The position numbers and the translations under genes are program-made. A stretch of 64,000 nt of DNA from Spongiibacteraceae bacterium (lineage in GTDB: Bacteria; Pseudomonadota; Gammaproteobacteria; Pseudomonadales; Dasaniaceae). Below, one piece after another: positions 55,714 through 64,000 of this stretch. The stretch is from positions 124,001-188,000 of the forward strand of contig JANQLG010000023.1 of the NCBI GenBank assembly GCA_028280715.1. The letters are read 5' to 3'. The stretch's first letter is position 1. Every line of letters begins with the position of its first letter. The notes under the pieces are model-generated. The model was given only the letters and a program-made list of their open reading frames with translations, had not been told where the DNA came from and ran no database searches.

Positions 55714-58700
55714 TTAATTCTGAAGTCGTGGATCAAAAGGATCAGTATAGAAGGGCGTACCAATATCAATCCACTCGGAAATCAAACGCAATTCACTGGG
55801 AGTTAGCAGCCCGAAATGGTTAAAGGAGCCTTGAGTGACAACTGAACCACCGGAGATAACATCATTGACATCTTCTTCAGGCACGGCATTACTGAAATTG
55901 GTAATTGCCTGTAACATTTCCATTGCATCGGCATCGCAATCTGCACTCCAGCATTGGTGATTGGCGACGGATAGTCTAAAGACAAAGGTTGATGCAGAAG
56001 GGTTGAGTAGGTTGATATAAGGTTTCAACGCATTGTATGCAATATTGTCGTCAGGATCGCTGTGGGGAACTTGTCCACCAGCTTGAGAGTGACAACCTTG
56101 GCAATTGGTTTGCAGTAAGCCCATGAGTTCATTGGGGTCTGTCAGGCTCGCTGGTGTCATCAATGCAGCCATCAGTGCTTGCGCGTCGGCAAAAGTATCG
56201 GGAATAGGTTTGGTGGTGATGCCTCCGGCCGAAATTGTACCGCCATCTTCTGTACAGTTAGCTGGCAAGGGCGAAAGATCTTGTACAAAGGCGCCGCAAT
56301 TCGGCGAATCATCTTCTTCGAAACAAGCGAAAAAGGCATTACTGGCATTGGCAGATATTCTATTGACGCTAGCTGATACAGGAAAAGTAAAGGTATCTAT
56401 AATAGGGTTGTTCTGAGCATCAAGTACTGGTTCGCCATTGATATCTAATCGGTCACAGATTCTTGTTCGAATACCAATTAGGTCGACACCGGTTTCCCAA
56501 TATTCCTCATCCTGTTCCAATAACTCCCGAAAAGACATATTGAAATCGCCACCATCGGGATCTGCCGAGTTGGTGAGGTCAAGCTGCCCTGCGGGTACAC
56601 GGGTATTGTCCAAGGTAGTGTGACAGCTCACACAGCTAGTGGCTTCAGTGCCATCTGACCCAAACACCGGTAATCCACCGAGTGTAATCGTTCTGGCTCT
56701 ATCCCAAATCGGTTGAATATGATCCAGATAGTTAATCACAATACGGCCAGGTAGCTCAGGGTCAAAATTGGGACGGATGATCGCATTGCCGATGGGAATA
56801 GCCCATGCAGGGTCATAACTGAGGTTAATATCGGCATCGGGTATCAGGCCACTACCAGTATCGGTCCATTCATCGGTATAGGTCAGTTCTAAAATCAAGT
56901 CTCTAACGCGTTCAGTTAATGCTGTGCTGCTATCGCCATCATTGGGCATACGCAGGTCGTAAACTTCGGCCATGGTTTGACCCAATTCACTGGCATTCAA
57001 GGCTGGATCAGCACCAATAAAGCCGATGTTGTTTCCCCCTAATGAGACAGCGCCTAGGTTAAGGGAGGCAGGCTGTTGGTCGATTCGGCCATGGGGTACA
57101 TCACTATTGGTGTTATGACAGCCTACGCAGTGAAGAATCTCGCCTTCAGCAACATTGATTAAATGGTTGTGTCTTGCAGAAATGCGACGCCCATTGGCAT
57201 CTACAACACTCATCATCAGCGGTGTATTGGCAGGAACTTTAACGGTAACTGAGCCGTCAGGTTCAACGGGAACGTAACCCATAATTTCCAGAAAATCATT
57301 AAACGAGTTACCGTCATTAGGCAGGTCGCCAAGATCTAATACATCTTCGTTTGGAATCGGTATCGTTTGCAGAAGCCTCAAGAAACGTGCTGGGCGATTT
57401 GTATAATTAACGGTGCCTGGCTGAGAGTAGGCTGCTATTCCCAGTGGCGCGTAGTTCACCAGGCCGTTATCTTCCTGATAAACACTATCAATGATAATTA
57501 ATCCTTTACCTTCCGCAGCAAGATTAGGGTCGAAAACGTCACTTTCATCGGGAATATCCGGAAAACTTGTACTTTCGGCCGCAACGACTTCAGCGATAAC
57601 AAAACCATCTTCTGCGATTACTACAGGAAGTTGTGTTTGCTCGGAAGGATCAAACATCCACAAACCAAACAATGGTGGTGCAGGTTGCAACTGCATTACG
57701 CCGCCAATGTCTACTTCGTCACTGCTATCGGCAATGCTGCATGGTTTGATCAGGCCTTCTCCATTTTCAATACGGCATGAGTTCCAGCTGACAAGAATTC
57801 TGTCTGTACCATCTCTTAATGAGTAAGCAGCTAAAAATTTTCCTCCAGGTGAAAGGTCATCCAGAGCATTAACATCTAAATCGGTTAGTGATAATTGCGC
57901 GCGTTGGCCGCCAGCTGAATTATTAGTAGGTGTAAATAATTCAACAAAATTTTCGGTATCGACTATAGCAACATCACCACCGAGTGTGGTCGGTGTTTGT
58001 GGTTGCAGCAAAACCATTATTCTGCCGTCAGGTAATTCTCGAGGGTTTAAGAAGTTTATGCCATCTGAATTGCCAAGAGCTGTTTCTTCAGTCGCAACTA
58101 AGTTAGAACTGTTAGCTCCATACACTTGTGTATCATTAATACCACTGGGATTAATTTGATATAAGCTATATATACCAGTGTCACCACGACGGCTAAATAT
58201 CACCTCACCAGAATCCAATGCAGCAGGATCAAGGTCTGCAGTACGATTTAACGAAATTTGGCTGATCTCTCTTGTGGTAGGGTCATAAACATGTAAGGCG
58301 AGGGCCTGCACATTATTATCATCTTCAGCAACAGGTGAATAACGTTGTCCACGGCCTTCATTGAGTAATTTTTCTTGGACTGCTGTTTGTCTGGATGAGC
58401 TAAATACAATTCGGTCGTCTGTTAAAAAATGTGGCTCCATATCGTGGCCGCCACCATTGTTTGCGCCTTCGTTACGGATCAGTTCTGAAGGAATGACGTA
58501 ATCAACAGAGTTGGTTTCAAAATCATAAATCCATAGATTCCAGGTAAATAATTCAGGCTCATCGTTATTTTCAAGATCGGGAACAGCCCGCGCTGAAAAA
58601 ATTAATTGGCTACCATCAATGGATGCTTCCAAGCCGCGAATATCAAGATCAATAATTGCAGGATCTTCATTCAGTTCTGTGGCAACGATATCAATGATTT

Positions 58701-59013
58701 GTTGAGTCACATTGATTTCGTCAGCTAAGTTGGAAGAGCGCGGCCGCACAAATAATTGCGCACCTGGTATCATTTCAATTGGGTCATTTAAGTCGCGAAT
58801 AATAACAGGGTCATTAGCATCTTCTGGTACGGGTATTGGGCGCTTGATATAAGCAATTGGGATATCCAATACAACCGGGTCAGGGCTCTGATCGTCAGTT
58901 GCGAAGGACGTATTGCCGTCACCTCCACAAGCCGTTAATAAACAAGCTGCTAGAGAAAGAACTATGAAGAATTTTGTCTTTAAAAGTGCTGAGTAGTAGT
59001 CCATGTTATTCAC
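55714..59013 (-). CDS. Three-heme HzsA-like lipoprotein with WD/PD40 propeller-like region
   Basis: A 1099-residue secreted protein. A signal ends in lipobox LLTAC with Cys29. Residues ~95-430 resemble a PD40-type propeller (DMEPHFLTDDRIVFSSSRQ, GEVIFSRRGDTGIYSLYQI), as in hydrazine synthase alpha-related proteins. Three CxxCH heme motifs follow: CVGCH (near 630), CVSCH (near 795) and CQGCH (near 970). The last domain ends with an NHQCW-x3-DCDADAMEML element also seen in the LamG protein across the divergent promoter. Function is unknown; electron transfer or a secreted redox enzyme is likely. It heads the six-gene minus-strand unit. Confidence 0.75.
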   Translation of the reverse strand: MNNMDYYSALLKTKFFIVLSLAACLLTACGGDGNTSFATDDQSPDPVVLDIPIAYIKRPIPVPEDANDPVIIRDLNDPIEMIPGAQLFVRPRSSNLADEINVTQQIIDIVATELNEDPAIIDLDIRGLEASIDGSQLIFSARAVPDLENNDEPELFTWNLWIYDFETNSVDYVIPSELIRNEGANNGGGHDMEPHFLTDDRIVFSSSRQTAVQEKLLNEGRGQRYSPVAEDDNNVQALALHVYDPTTREISQISLNRTADLDPAALDSGEVIFSRRGDTGIYSLYQINPSGINDTQVYGANSSNLVATEETALGNSDGINFLNPRELPDGRIMVLLQPQTPTTLGGDVAIVDTENFVELFTPTNNSAGGQRAQLSLTDLDVNALDDLSPGGKFLAAYSLRDGTDRILVSWNSCRIENGEGLIKPCSIADSSDEVDIGGVMQLQPAPPLFGLWMFDPSEQTQLPVVIAEDGFVIAEVVAAESTSFPDIPDESDVFDPNLAAEGKGLIIIDSVYQEDNGLVNYAPLGIAAYSQPGTVNYTNRPARFLRLLQTIPIPNEDVLDLGDLPNDGNSFNDFLEIMGYVPVEPDGSVTVKVPANTPLMMSVVDANGRRISARHNHLINVAEGEILHCVGCHNTNSDVPHGRIDQQPASLNLGAVSLGGNNIGFIGADPALNASELGQTMAEVYDLRMPNDGDSSTALTERVRDLILELTYTDEWTDTGSGLIPDADINLSYDPAWAIPIGNAIIRPNFDPELPGRIVINYLDHIQPIWDRARTITLGGLPVFGSDGTEATSCVSCHTTLDNTRVPAGQLDLTNSADPDGGDFNMSFRELLEQDEEYWETGVDLIGIRTRICDRLDINGEPVLDAQNNPIIDTFTFPVSASVNRISANASNAFFACFEEDDSPNCGAFVQDLSPLPANCTEDGGTISAGGITTKPIPDTFADAQALMAALMTPASLTDPNELMGLLQTNCQGCHSQAGGQVPHSDPDDNIAYNALKPYINLLNPSASTFVFRLSVANHQCWSADCDADAMEMLQAITNFSNAVPEEDVNDVISGGSVVTQGSFNHFGLLTPSELRLISEWIDIGTPFYTDPFDPRLQN

Positions 59014-59282
59014 AGTTATTTGTTATCAGTCAGTGGCATACAAACCTGTGTTAGAAGCGCGGTTGCTGCATTATGTTCAGTCTATAGTATAGGTTTATGT
59101 AATTTAAGCCCTACGATTTTTATTGAAAATGTGTTTCCTATCACTATTTTATTTTTTTTTGTTACTACAATGGTAACTCAATAGAACAATTTCCAATTTG
59201 CTGTGTTCGAGAGATAAAAATTGTTTTAAAAATAACGTAGCAAATTAAAAACTGAATGGATGATCGTAGTGGGGAACACTCG
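59014..59282. promoter_or_regulatory. Divergent promoter region of the redox cluster
   Basis: About 270 AT-rich bases between the HzsA-like gene and the monoheme gene. It contains a long T-rich tract (59142-59160) and a 17-bp inverted repeat GTTAC-N7-GTAAC (59161-59177), a possible shared operator. A GGGGAAC ribosome-binding site precedes the plus-strand start. No sure -35/-10 pair was picked. Confidence 0.5.
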
Positions 59283-60617
59283 ATGAAAAAATTACGTAAA
59301 GAACGAGACACCCGTCACAAAAAATTCCGGTTTTCTACACTCAGTATGCTTTGTGCCCTTGGTATGGGGTTGAGCGTGCCAGCGAGTGCGGCGCTTGCCG
59401 ATCGTGAACAGGCTAAATTTATTCACGATCGTTTAGCGGGAACCATGGCAAGTGATGCCATGCTCGATGCCATGGAGAATCGGATTGAGAATTTCGCCGA
59501 TCCGGAAGGTGCAGCAAGATTAGCCATTGATGGTAATTTGTCACAAGGTGATGCATATGGAGATGTGATCACACCCAGCGGTGGTTTTTACAATGCCGTT
59601 GTAAAGAATTGGGCATCGCCTTGGACCAATGAAGAGCAGGACGTTTTTAAACCATTAAATGATTACAGCGCCACAGTGATCGGAATGGTTCGTGATAGCG
59701 TTGATTTCAGGCAGTTATTATTCGGTGATGTCATATATACAGGTAATGTTGGAGGTATAAGTTCTTACTCTAATAGTGATAATGATCACTACGAAGAGTT
59801 AGAGGCACGTTCCGTCGCTTTGGGAGATAGCAGTGTTCTTGTAGGTAGCACTCAGTCATCGGTTACGTTGATTCCTGCCGAAGGTGTCGCTGGCATTATG
59901 ACGACACGGGCAGCTGCCAGAGCTTACTTCATCGATGGCACTAATAGAGCGATGTTTCGCTTTACCGTGTTGAATCATCTTTGTAACGATTTAGAACAGT
60001 ATAAAGACACTGAATTGCCCACTGATAGAATCCGTCAGGATGTTTCGCGTAGCCCCGGTGGTGACAGTTCAATCTTTCTGAATGAATGCTCAGCTTGTCA
60101 TACCGGTATGGATGGTATGGCGCAGGCTTTTGCTTATCACCAGTACGATTACCCTGATGAAAATGAAGCACCAGGTCTTTCCGAAGAAGAACGGAAGGAA
60201 TTGGGGCAAATGGTTTATACCCCAGGAAGCGTTCAACCAAAGCATTTAATTAATGAAGGTAATTTCCGCGACGGTTTTGTTATTACCAATGATCATTGGG
60301 TTAACTATTGGCGCACAGGCCCTAATGCACAAAAAATTGGTTGGTTAAACCCTCCTACGGTTTCATCAATTGATGAAGTTGTTGATTCCGCATACTCAGA
60401 GGGTGATGGAGTAGCACAGCTGGGTGCAGAGTTAGCTAACACAGAAGCCTTTGCTTATTGTCAGGTGAAAAAAGCTTTCAACACAGTTTGTTTGCGTGAT
60501 CCACAAAATACGGTCGATAGTGCCGCCTTTAACAATATCGTAACGAGTTTTAAAGGTTCTTACGATATGAAACAGGCTTTTATCGATATTGCTGTACATT
60601 GCAGCGGCACTAACTAG
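59283..60617 (+). CDS. Exported monoheme protein of unknown function
   Basis: A 444-residue protein. The signal peptide is long and basic before its hydrophobic part (RFSTLSMLCALGMGLSVPASA). The mature protein has one CxxCH motif, CSACHTGMDG, with Cys at about residue 269. Family-like segments are LADREQAKFIHDRLAGT, TTRAAARAYFIDGTNRAMFRFT and HWVNYWRTGPNAQKIGWLNPP. No named family was recognised with confidence. The ATG at 59283 is preferred over 59256 because GGGGAAC lies eight bases upstream. The next gene follows after 14 bases, suggesting one operon. The Trp/His-rich end may hold a second heme ligand. Confidence 0.7.
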   Translation: MKKLRKERDTRHKKFRFSTLSMLCALGMGLSVPASAALADREQAKFIHDRLAGTMASDAMLDAMENRIENFADPEGAARLAIDGNLSQGDAYGDVITPSGGFYNAVVKNWASPWTNEEQDVFKPLNDYSATVIGMVRDSVDFRQLLFGDVIYTGNVGGISSYSNSDNDHYEELEARSVALGDSSVLVGSTQSSVTLIPAEGVAGIMTTRAAARAYFIDGTNRAMFRFTVLNHLCNDLEQYKDTELPTDRIRQDVSRSPGGDSSIFLNECSACHTGMDGMAQAFAYHQYDYPDENEAPGLSEEERKELGQMVYTPGSVQPKHLINEGNFRDGFVITNDHWVNYWRTGPNAQKIGWLNPPTVSSIDEVVDSAYSEGDGVAQLGAELANTEAFAYCQVKKAFNTVCLRDPQNTVDSAAFNNIVTSFKGSYDMKQAFIDIAVHCSGTN

Positions 60618-60631
60618 GGGGTGGATGAGCT

Positions 60632-63340
60632 ATGCAATTCATAAATCTAATTGTTGCATGTGTACGGATGTCGAAGCTGACATTTTTATTGTCATTGATG
60701 TTGATTCTACAAGCCTGTAGTGGCGGTAGTGGTGGTGGTGGCAGTGATCGTGCTGACGTTGTCACTTCTTCTCAGGATGTTTTCCAGTACAGTGGTCCTG
60801 TACCTGCAAACTCAACTATTCAAAATTTTAAAACTGCTTTCTACGATAATGTCGTTGAGCGGTGTAGCAGTTGTCATACGCGAGGTGGTGTCGGCACGAC
60901 AGCCTTTGTTGATGTTGATGACGTCAATGTCGCTTATAACGAAGCACTGACAGTAGTTAATCTGTTAGATCCGTCATCCTCTGATGTGGTGACTCGTGTT
61001 GCCAATGGTCACAATTGCTGGCTTAACAGTAATGCTGCCTGTGCTTCGACAATGACAGGTTATATTGAGCGATGGGCACAAGGTGCTTCGGACTCTGTTA
61101 GCACGGTTACGCTATTGCCTAGAACGCCGAAACAGCTTGCTGGTTTAAAAGTTGCGCCAGCTAGTTACAGTGATGCTGTTAATGATATGTCGTTTAATTT
61201 GGCTACTGATCCCGAGCTAATGTATTTACTTAATACCTATTGTTCTGGTTGTCATTCGGGTAGCTCATCAACACCCCAATCTCCATATTTTGCCAGTGAC
61301 AATCTTGAAATCGCTTACTCTGCAATGGTGGGTAAAATTGATCTGGGTAATCCGGCGAATTCACGTTTCGTAATACGTCTTCAGGAAAATCACAACTGTT
61401 GGACAGATTGCAGCTCCGATGCAACGACGATGCAAAATGCCATCCAGCGTTTTGCTGATGATTTACCCGTAGTTAGTGTTGATAGCGATTTGGTAATTAG
61501 TACAGCGCAGATCCTTGAAGATGACGGGATTATTGCCAGCGCTGGTGGCCGTTACGAAACAGATGTCATAGCAAAGTGGGAATTCCGTGAAGGTGAGGGC
61601 GCATCGGTGGCTGATACCAGTGGTGTGCAGCCTGAAATTCCTCTCACGCTCCAGGGTAACTTCGAGTGGTTTGGCGGCTGGGGCGCGCGTCTTATCGATG
61701 GTCGAGTGCAAGGTTCTGTAGAAGACAGTGCCAAACTCTATGACCGTCTTGCGACTGCGGGTGAATATACGATTGAAGCTTGGGTAGCTCCCAATAATGT
61801 CAGTCAGGAAGATGCCTGGATATTTGGCTATGCTGGTGGACCTACTGATCGCAACGTCCTGCTAACTCAAACACTGTACAACTACGATTTTTATAATCGC
61901 AGTAATGCGAACCCACAGTCAGACGGCGGGCCTGCTACCTCTACAGATGATGATGACGAGTTTGCGCAGGCCAGTTTGCAGCATGTGGTTCTGACGTATG
62001 ATCCCATTGATGGGCGTAAAATCTATGTCAATGGCACTGATACGGGTGTTATTGATGAAGAAGGCCCCGGTACGCTAACTAACTGGAGCAATCAATACTC
62101 GGTTGTTTTGGGTAGTAATTTCTCTGGTGGTTCTAGTTGGGAAGGTGTTATCAGAATGGTGGCGGTGCATAGCCGTAGTCTGACACCTGAACAAATTGTG
62201 CAGAACTATGATGTCGGTGTTGGGCAGAAATATTATTTAATGTTCAGCATTTCTGAAGTCCTGGATCTTGATGGTACTTGCCATGAAGGTACTGCACCTG
62301 ATCGTACTGACTACTGCTATATCGTCTTTGAAGTCAGCCAATTTGATAACACCAGCTATCTCTTTAGAGAGCCTCGCTTTGTCAATATTAATCCCAATGC
62401 GAATAATGCGGTGACCTTTGATCTTAAAGGTATCTATCTAGGCATGAATGGACAGTTGGTTCGCACCGGTCAAGGTTTTGTGAATATTGATGCAAGCTTT
62501 GATGGCACTACCTTTACGATTGATGATGCGCCTTTACAAACTCATGGCACCATTATTCCATTAGAAAACGGTCCTGAAAATGACGTATTCTTCCTGGCCT
62601 TTGATGAGATTAGTGGTCAATTAGATCAGCGCACTGATCCTGCTATCGGCGCCTTCACCTACAGTTACCAGGATGATGAACAAGTTCAGATTGGTATGCG
62701 TACCTTTGATGAAGTTAATCAAACCTATTCATCATTAACTGGCGTGCCTATCGATAACCCATCAGTGAGTGCGGCGACAGGTAAAACTGTTAGTCAAACC
62801 TTTAATACTGTTCGCCGTTCGTTAGCTTCAGTGGCTGATTTCCAAACATTTATGGCATCGCATCAAATGGCTGTAATGCAATTAGCGGCAGCTTACTGTG
62901 ATGCGTTAGTCGAAGACGCAACGTTAAGCAATAACTTCTTTGTCGATGTTACTGATGACGTTACTGTCTTTAACATGAATGCTGCGGTCAATACCGTCAG
63001 TGATCCTGAGTGGACCAACCAGGTGATTACACCGCTGGTTAATAAAATATATGCCACCGGCTTAGGTACTCAGCCTTCGCGTCCTGATGATGTGGATATA
63101 GCTGATGTGATTGATGACCGCGTTGAGTTAATTGACGAGTTGGAATTGTTAGTCACTGATACTTCGGATAACGCGGCTGGAGAAGAATTAAATCCTGACG
63201 GCAAACCCGATGGTTTAATCTTCTGTGCAGGTTCACCAACAGATAGATCTAGCACTACCTGCTCAGCGGGAAGAACAGCTGAAGTAGTGAAAGCAGTATG
63301 TACGGCAGTACTATCTAGTGCACCAGCAATAATGAAGTAA
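60632..63340 (+). CDS. Diheme LamG-domain lipoprotein
   Basis: A 902-residue lipoprotein: lipobox LQAC with Cys29, then a Gly/Ser linker. Residues ~50-290 hold two related heme domains, with CSSCH at ~78 and CSGCH at ~204. Each is followed by a VTRVANGHNCW or VIRLQENHNCW element and a second Cys-rich turn. Residues ~310-540 are a LamG/concanavalin-like fold (VIAKWEFREGEG, YTIEAWVAP, HVVLTYDPIDGRKIYVNG, GVIRMVAVHSRSLTPEQI). The remaining part to 902 is unrecognised, with acidic loops. It may be at the cell surface, possibly exported by the nearby type II system. The start follows a strong GGGGGTGG site. Confidence 0.78.
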   Translation: MQFINLIVACVRMSKLTFLLSLMLILQACSGGSGGGGSDRADVVTSSQDVFQYSGPVPANSTIQNFKTAFYDNVVERCSSCHTRGGVGTTAFVDVDDVNVAYNEALTVVNLLDPSSSDVVTRVANGHNCWLNSNAACASTMTGYIERWAQGASDSVSTVTLLPRTPKQLAGLKVAPASYSDAVNDMSFNLATDPELMYLLNTYCSGCHSGSSSTPQSPYFASDNLEIAYSAMVGKIDLGNPANSRFVIRLQENHNCWTDCSSDATTMQNAIQRFADDLPVVSVDSDLVISTAQILEDDGIIASAGGRYETDVIAKWEFREGEGASVADTSGVQPEIPLTLQGNFEWFGGWGARLIDGRVQGSVEDSAKLYDRLATAGEYTIEAWVAPNNVSQEDAWIFGYAGGPTDRNVLLTQTLYNYDFYNRSNANPQSDGGPATSTDDDDEFAQASLQHVVLTYDPIDGRKIYVNGTDTGVIDEEGPGTLTNWSNQYSVVLGSNFSGGSSWEGVIRMVAVHSRSLTPEQIVQNYDVGVGQKYYLMFSISEVLDLDGTCHEGTAPDRTDYCYIVFEVSQFDNTSYLFREPRFVNINPNANNAVTFDLKGIYLGMNGQLVRTGQGFVNIDASFDGTTFTIDDAPLQTHGTIIPLENGPENDVFFLAFDEISGQLDQRTDPAIGAFTYSYQDDEQVQIGMRTFDEVNQTYSSLTGVPIDNPSVSAATGKTVSQTFNTVRRSLASVADFQTFMASHQMAVMQLAAAYCDALVEDATLSNNFFVDVTDDVTVFNMNAAVNTVSDPEWTNQVITPLVNKIYATGLGTQPSRPDDVDIADVIDDRVELIDELELLVTDTSDNAAGEELNPDGKPDGLIFCAGSPTDRSSTTCSAGRTAEVVKAVCTAVLSSAPAIMK

Positions 63341-63378
63341 AAGAAAACAAATTTAGCGAGAGCATCGAGGAAGATATT

Positions 63379-64000
63379 ATGGGCAAGCGAAAAAATTTTT
63401 TTCGGCTAAATGATCCATTACTACTGAATGATCACAGCCGCCCGCGCACCCGTAGAGAATTTATTTCTCAAGGATTTCGTGCTGGTACGGCTTCCGTTCT
63501 AGGTATTTCTGGATTGAGTTTGCTGGGTCCAAACAGAGCGAGTGCCTTGTCTAATGACATGATGCGCTATCTGAATATGGGCAATCAATGTGATCTGGGT
63601 GTTTCCACGGGAACGAAAATTCCCTTTATCTGCTTTGATTTGGCTGGTGGTGCCAATATTGCCGGTTCCAATGTCATCGTAGGTGGGCCAGGAGGCCAGG
63701 ACGATAACTTGAATACTGCTGGTTATAGTCGACTCGGTCTTACCCCGGATATTTTGCCGGACTCGGTTAATCCAAATAATGCAGTGAGCAACAACTTTAG
63801 AGATAGTAGTTTCGGCTTACAGTTTCATACCGAAAGTGCCATGTTGCAGGGCATGCTGGAAAAGGCATCAGCGACTATTGGCAATGTGAATGGTGCAGTT
63901 ATTCCTGCACGTTCTGATAATGATACTGGCAATAATCCGCATAACCCTACGTACGGTATTTATCAGGCAGGTTTACGTGGTCAGATTCTACAGTTGATCG
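63379..64000 (+). CDS. Tat-exported protein, DUF1501-like, cut by window end
   Basis: The frame is open from the ATG at 63379 to the last base, 207 residues. The N-terminus has a clear twin-arginine signal: TRREFISQGF, then a hydrophobic stretch TASVLGISGLSLLG and a likely cleavage near ASALS. The mature start has FICFDLAGGANIAGSNVIVGGPGG, like the Tat-exported DUF1501 family, though I am not sure. A folded cofactor-bearing enzyme is implied by Tat export. It is the third gene of the divergent heme operon, 38 bases after the LamG gene. Confidence 0.65.
   Translation, partial: MGKRKNFFRLNDPLLLNDHSRPRTRREFISQGFRAGTASVLGISGLSLLGPNRASALSNDMMRYLNMGNQCDLGVSTGTKIPFICFDLAGGANIAGSNVIVGGPGGQDDNLNTAGYSRLGLTPDILPDSVNPNNAVSNNFRDSSFGLQFHTESAMLQGMLEKASATIGNVNGAVIPARSDNDTGNNPHNPTYGIYQAGLRGQILQLI

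Overview
The window is a contiguous piece of a gammaproteobacterial chromosome. Gene order alone shows this: ygfZ divergent from sdhE-ygfX, then nadB, rpoE-rseA-rseB-rseC, lepA-lepB-(DUF4845)-rnc-era-recO, and relA-mazG. These are all recognisable gammaproteobacterial blocks. A complete gspC-N type II secretion locus, many lipoproteins and outer-membrane barrels, and c-type heme proteins fit a free-living, probably marine, aerobic Gram-negative of the Cellvibrionales/Alteromonadales type. The genus cannot be fixed from the sequence. No tRNA, rRNA, CRISPR array, transposase or phage gene was seen.

Layout. (1) 1-4490: a coenzyme F420 biosynthesis cluster: the end of cofE, then cofD, then one 1056-residue protein joining CofC to CofG and CofH. 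F420 genes are uncommon in this class. (2) 4500-10400: a DUF6279 lipoprotein, ung, a nitrate/nitrite-sensing-type chemoreceptor, an HDOD protein and ygfZ. (3) 10500-26500: core housekeeping: sdhE, ygfX, nadB, the sigma-E operon, lepA/lepB/rnc/era/recO, cysM, relA, mazG. (4) 26500-38600: a DUF4126 membrane protein, a MATE transporter, tmcA, a phosphopantetheinyl transferase, a class III nucleotide cyclase fused to an ATPase/TPR module, a CRP-like regulator with a perfect TGTGA-N6-TCACA site in front of it, a GGA-rich stretch that looks like a CsrB/RsmZ-type sRNA, and dusC. (5) 38787-50717: gspCDEFGHIJKLMN, all on the plus strand. (6) 50674-64000: an extracytoplasmic redox region. It holds apbE, a small lipoprotein, a six-gene minus-strand unit (HzsA-like three-heme lipoprotein, two outer-membrane barrel proteins, a TlpA-type thioredoxin, a DUF4266 lipoprotein ending in Gly-rich CGCN, and DUF3570), and a divergent plus-strand unit (a monoheme secreted protein, a diheme LamG lipoprotein and a Tat-exported protein cut by the window end).

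How parts may work together. The cyclase, the CRP-like protein, its sites and the putative sRNA could form a small cAMP-to-CsrA relay. The last 13 kb reads as one envelope redox system: heme proteins on both sides of a divergent promoter region, barrels for outer-membrane placement, a thioredoxin for cysteine handling, and ApbE next to a DUF3570 protein that carries flavinylation-like motifs. The type II secretion locus immediately before it could export the large lipoproteins to the cell surface, but this is inference. This last region and the CofC-CofG-CofH fusion are the best candidates for undescribed biology here.
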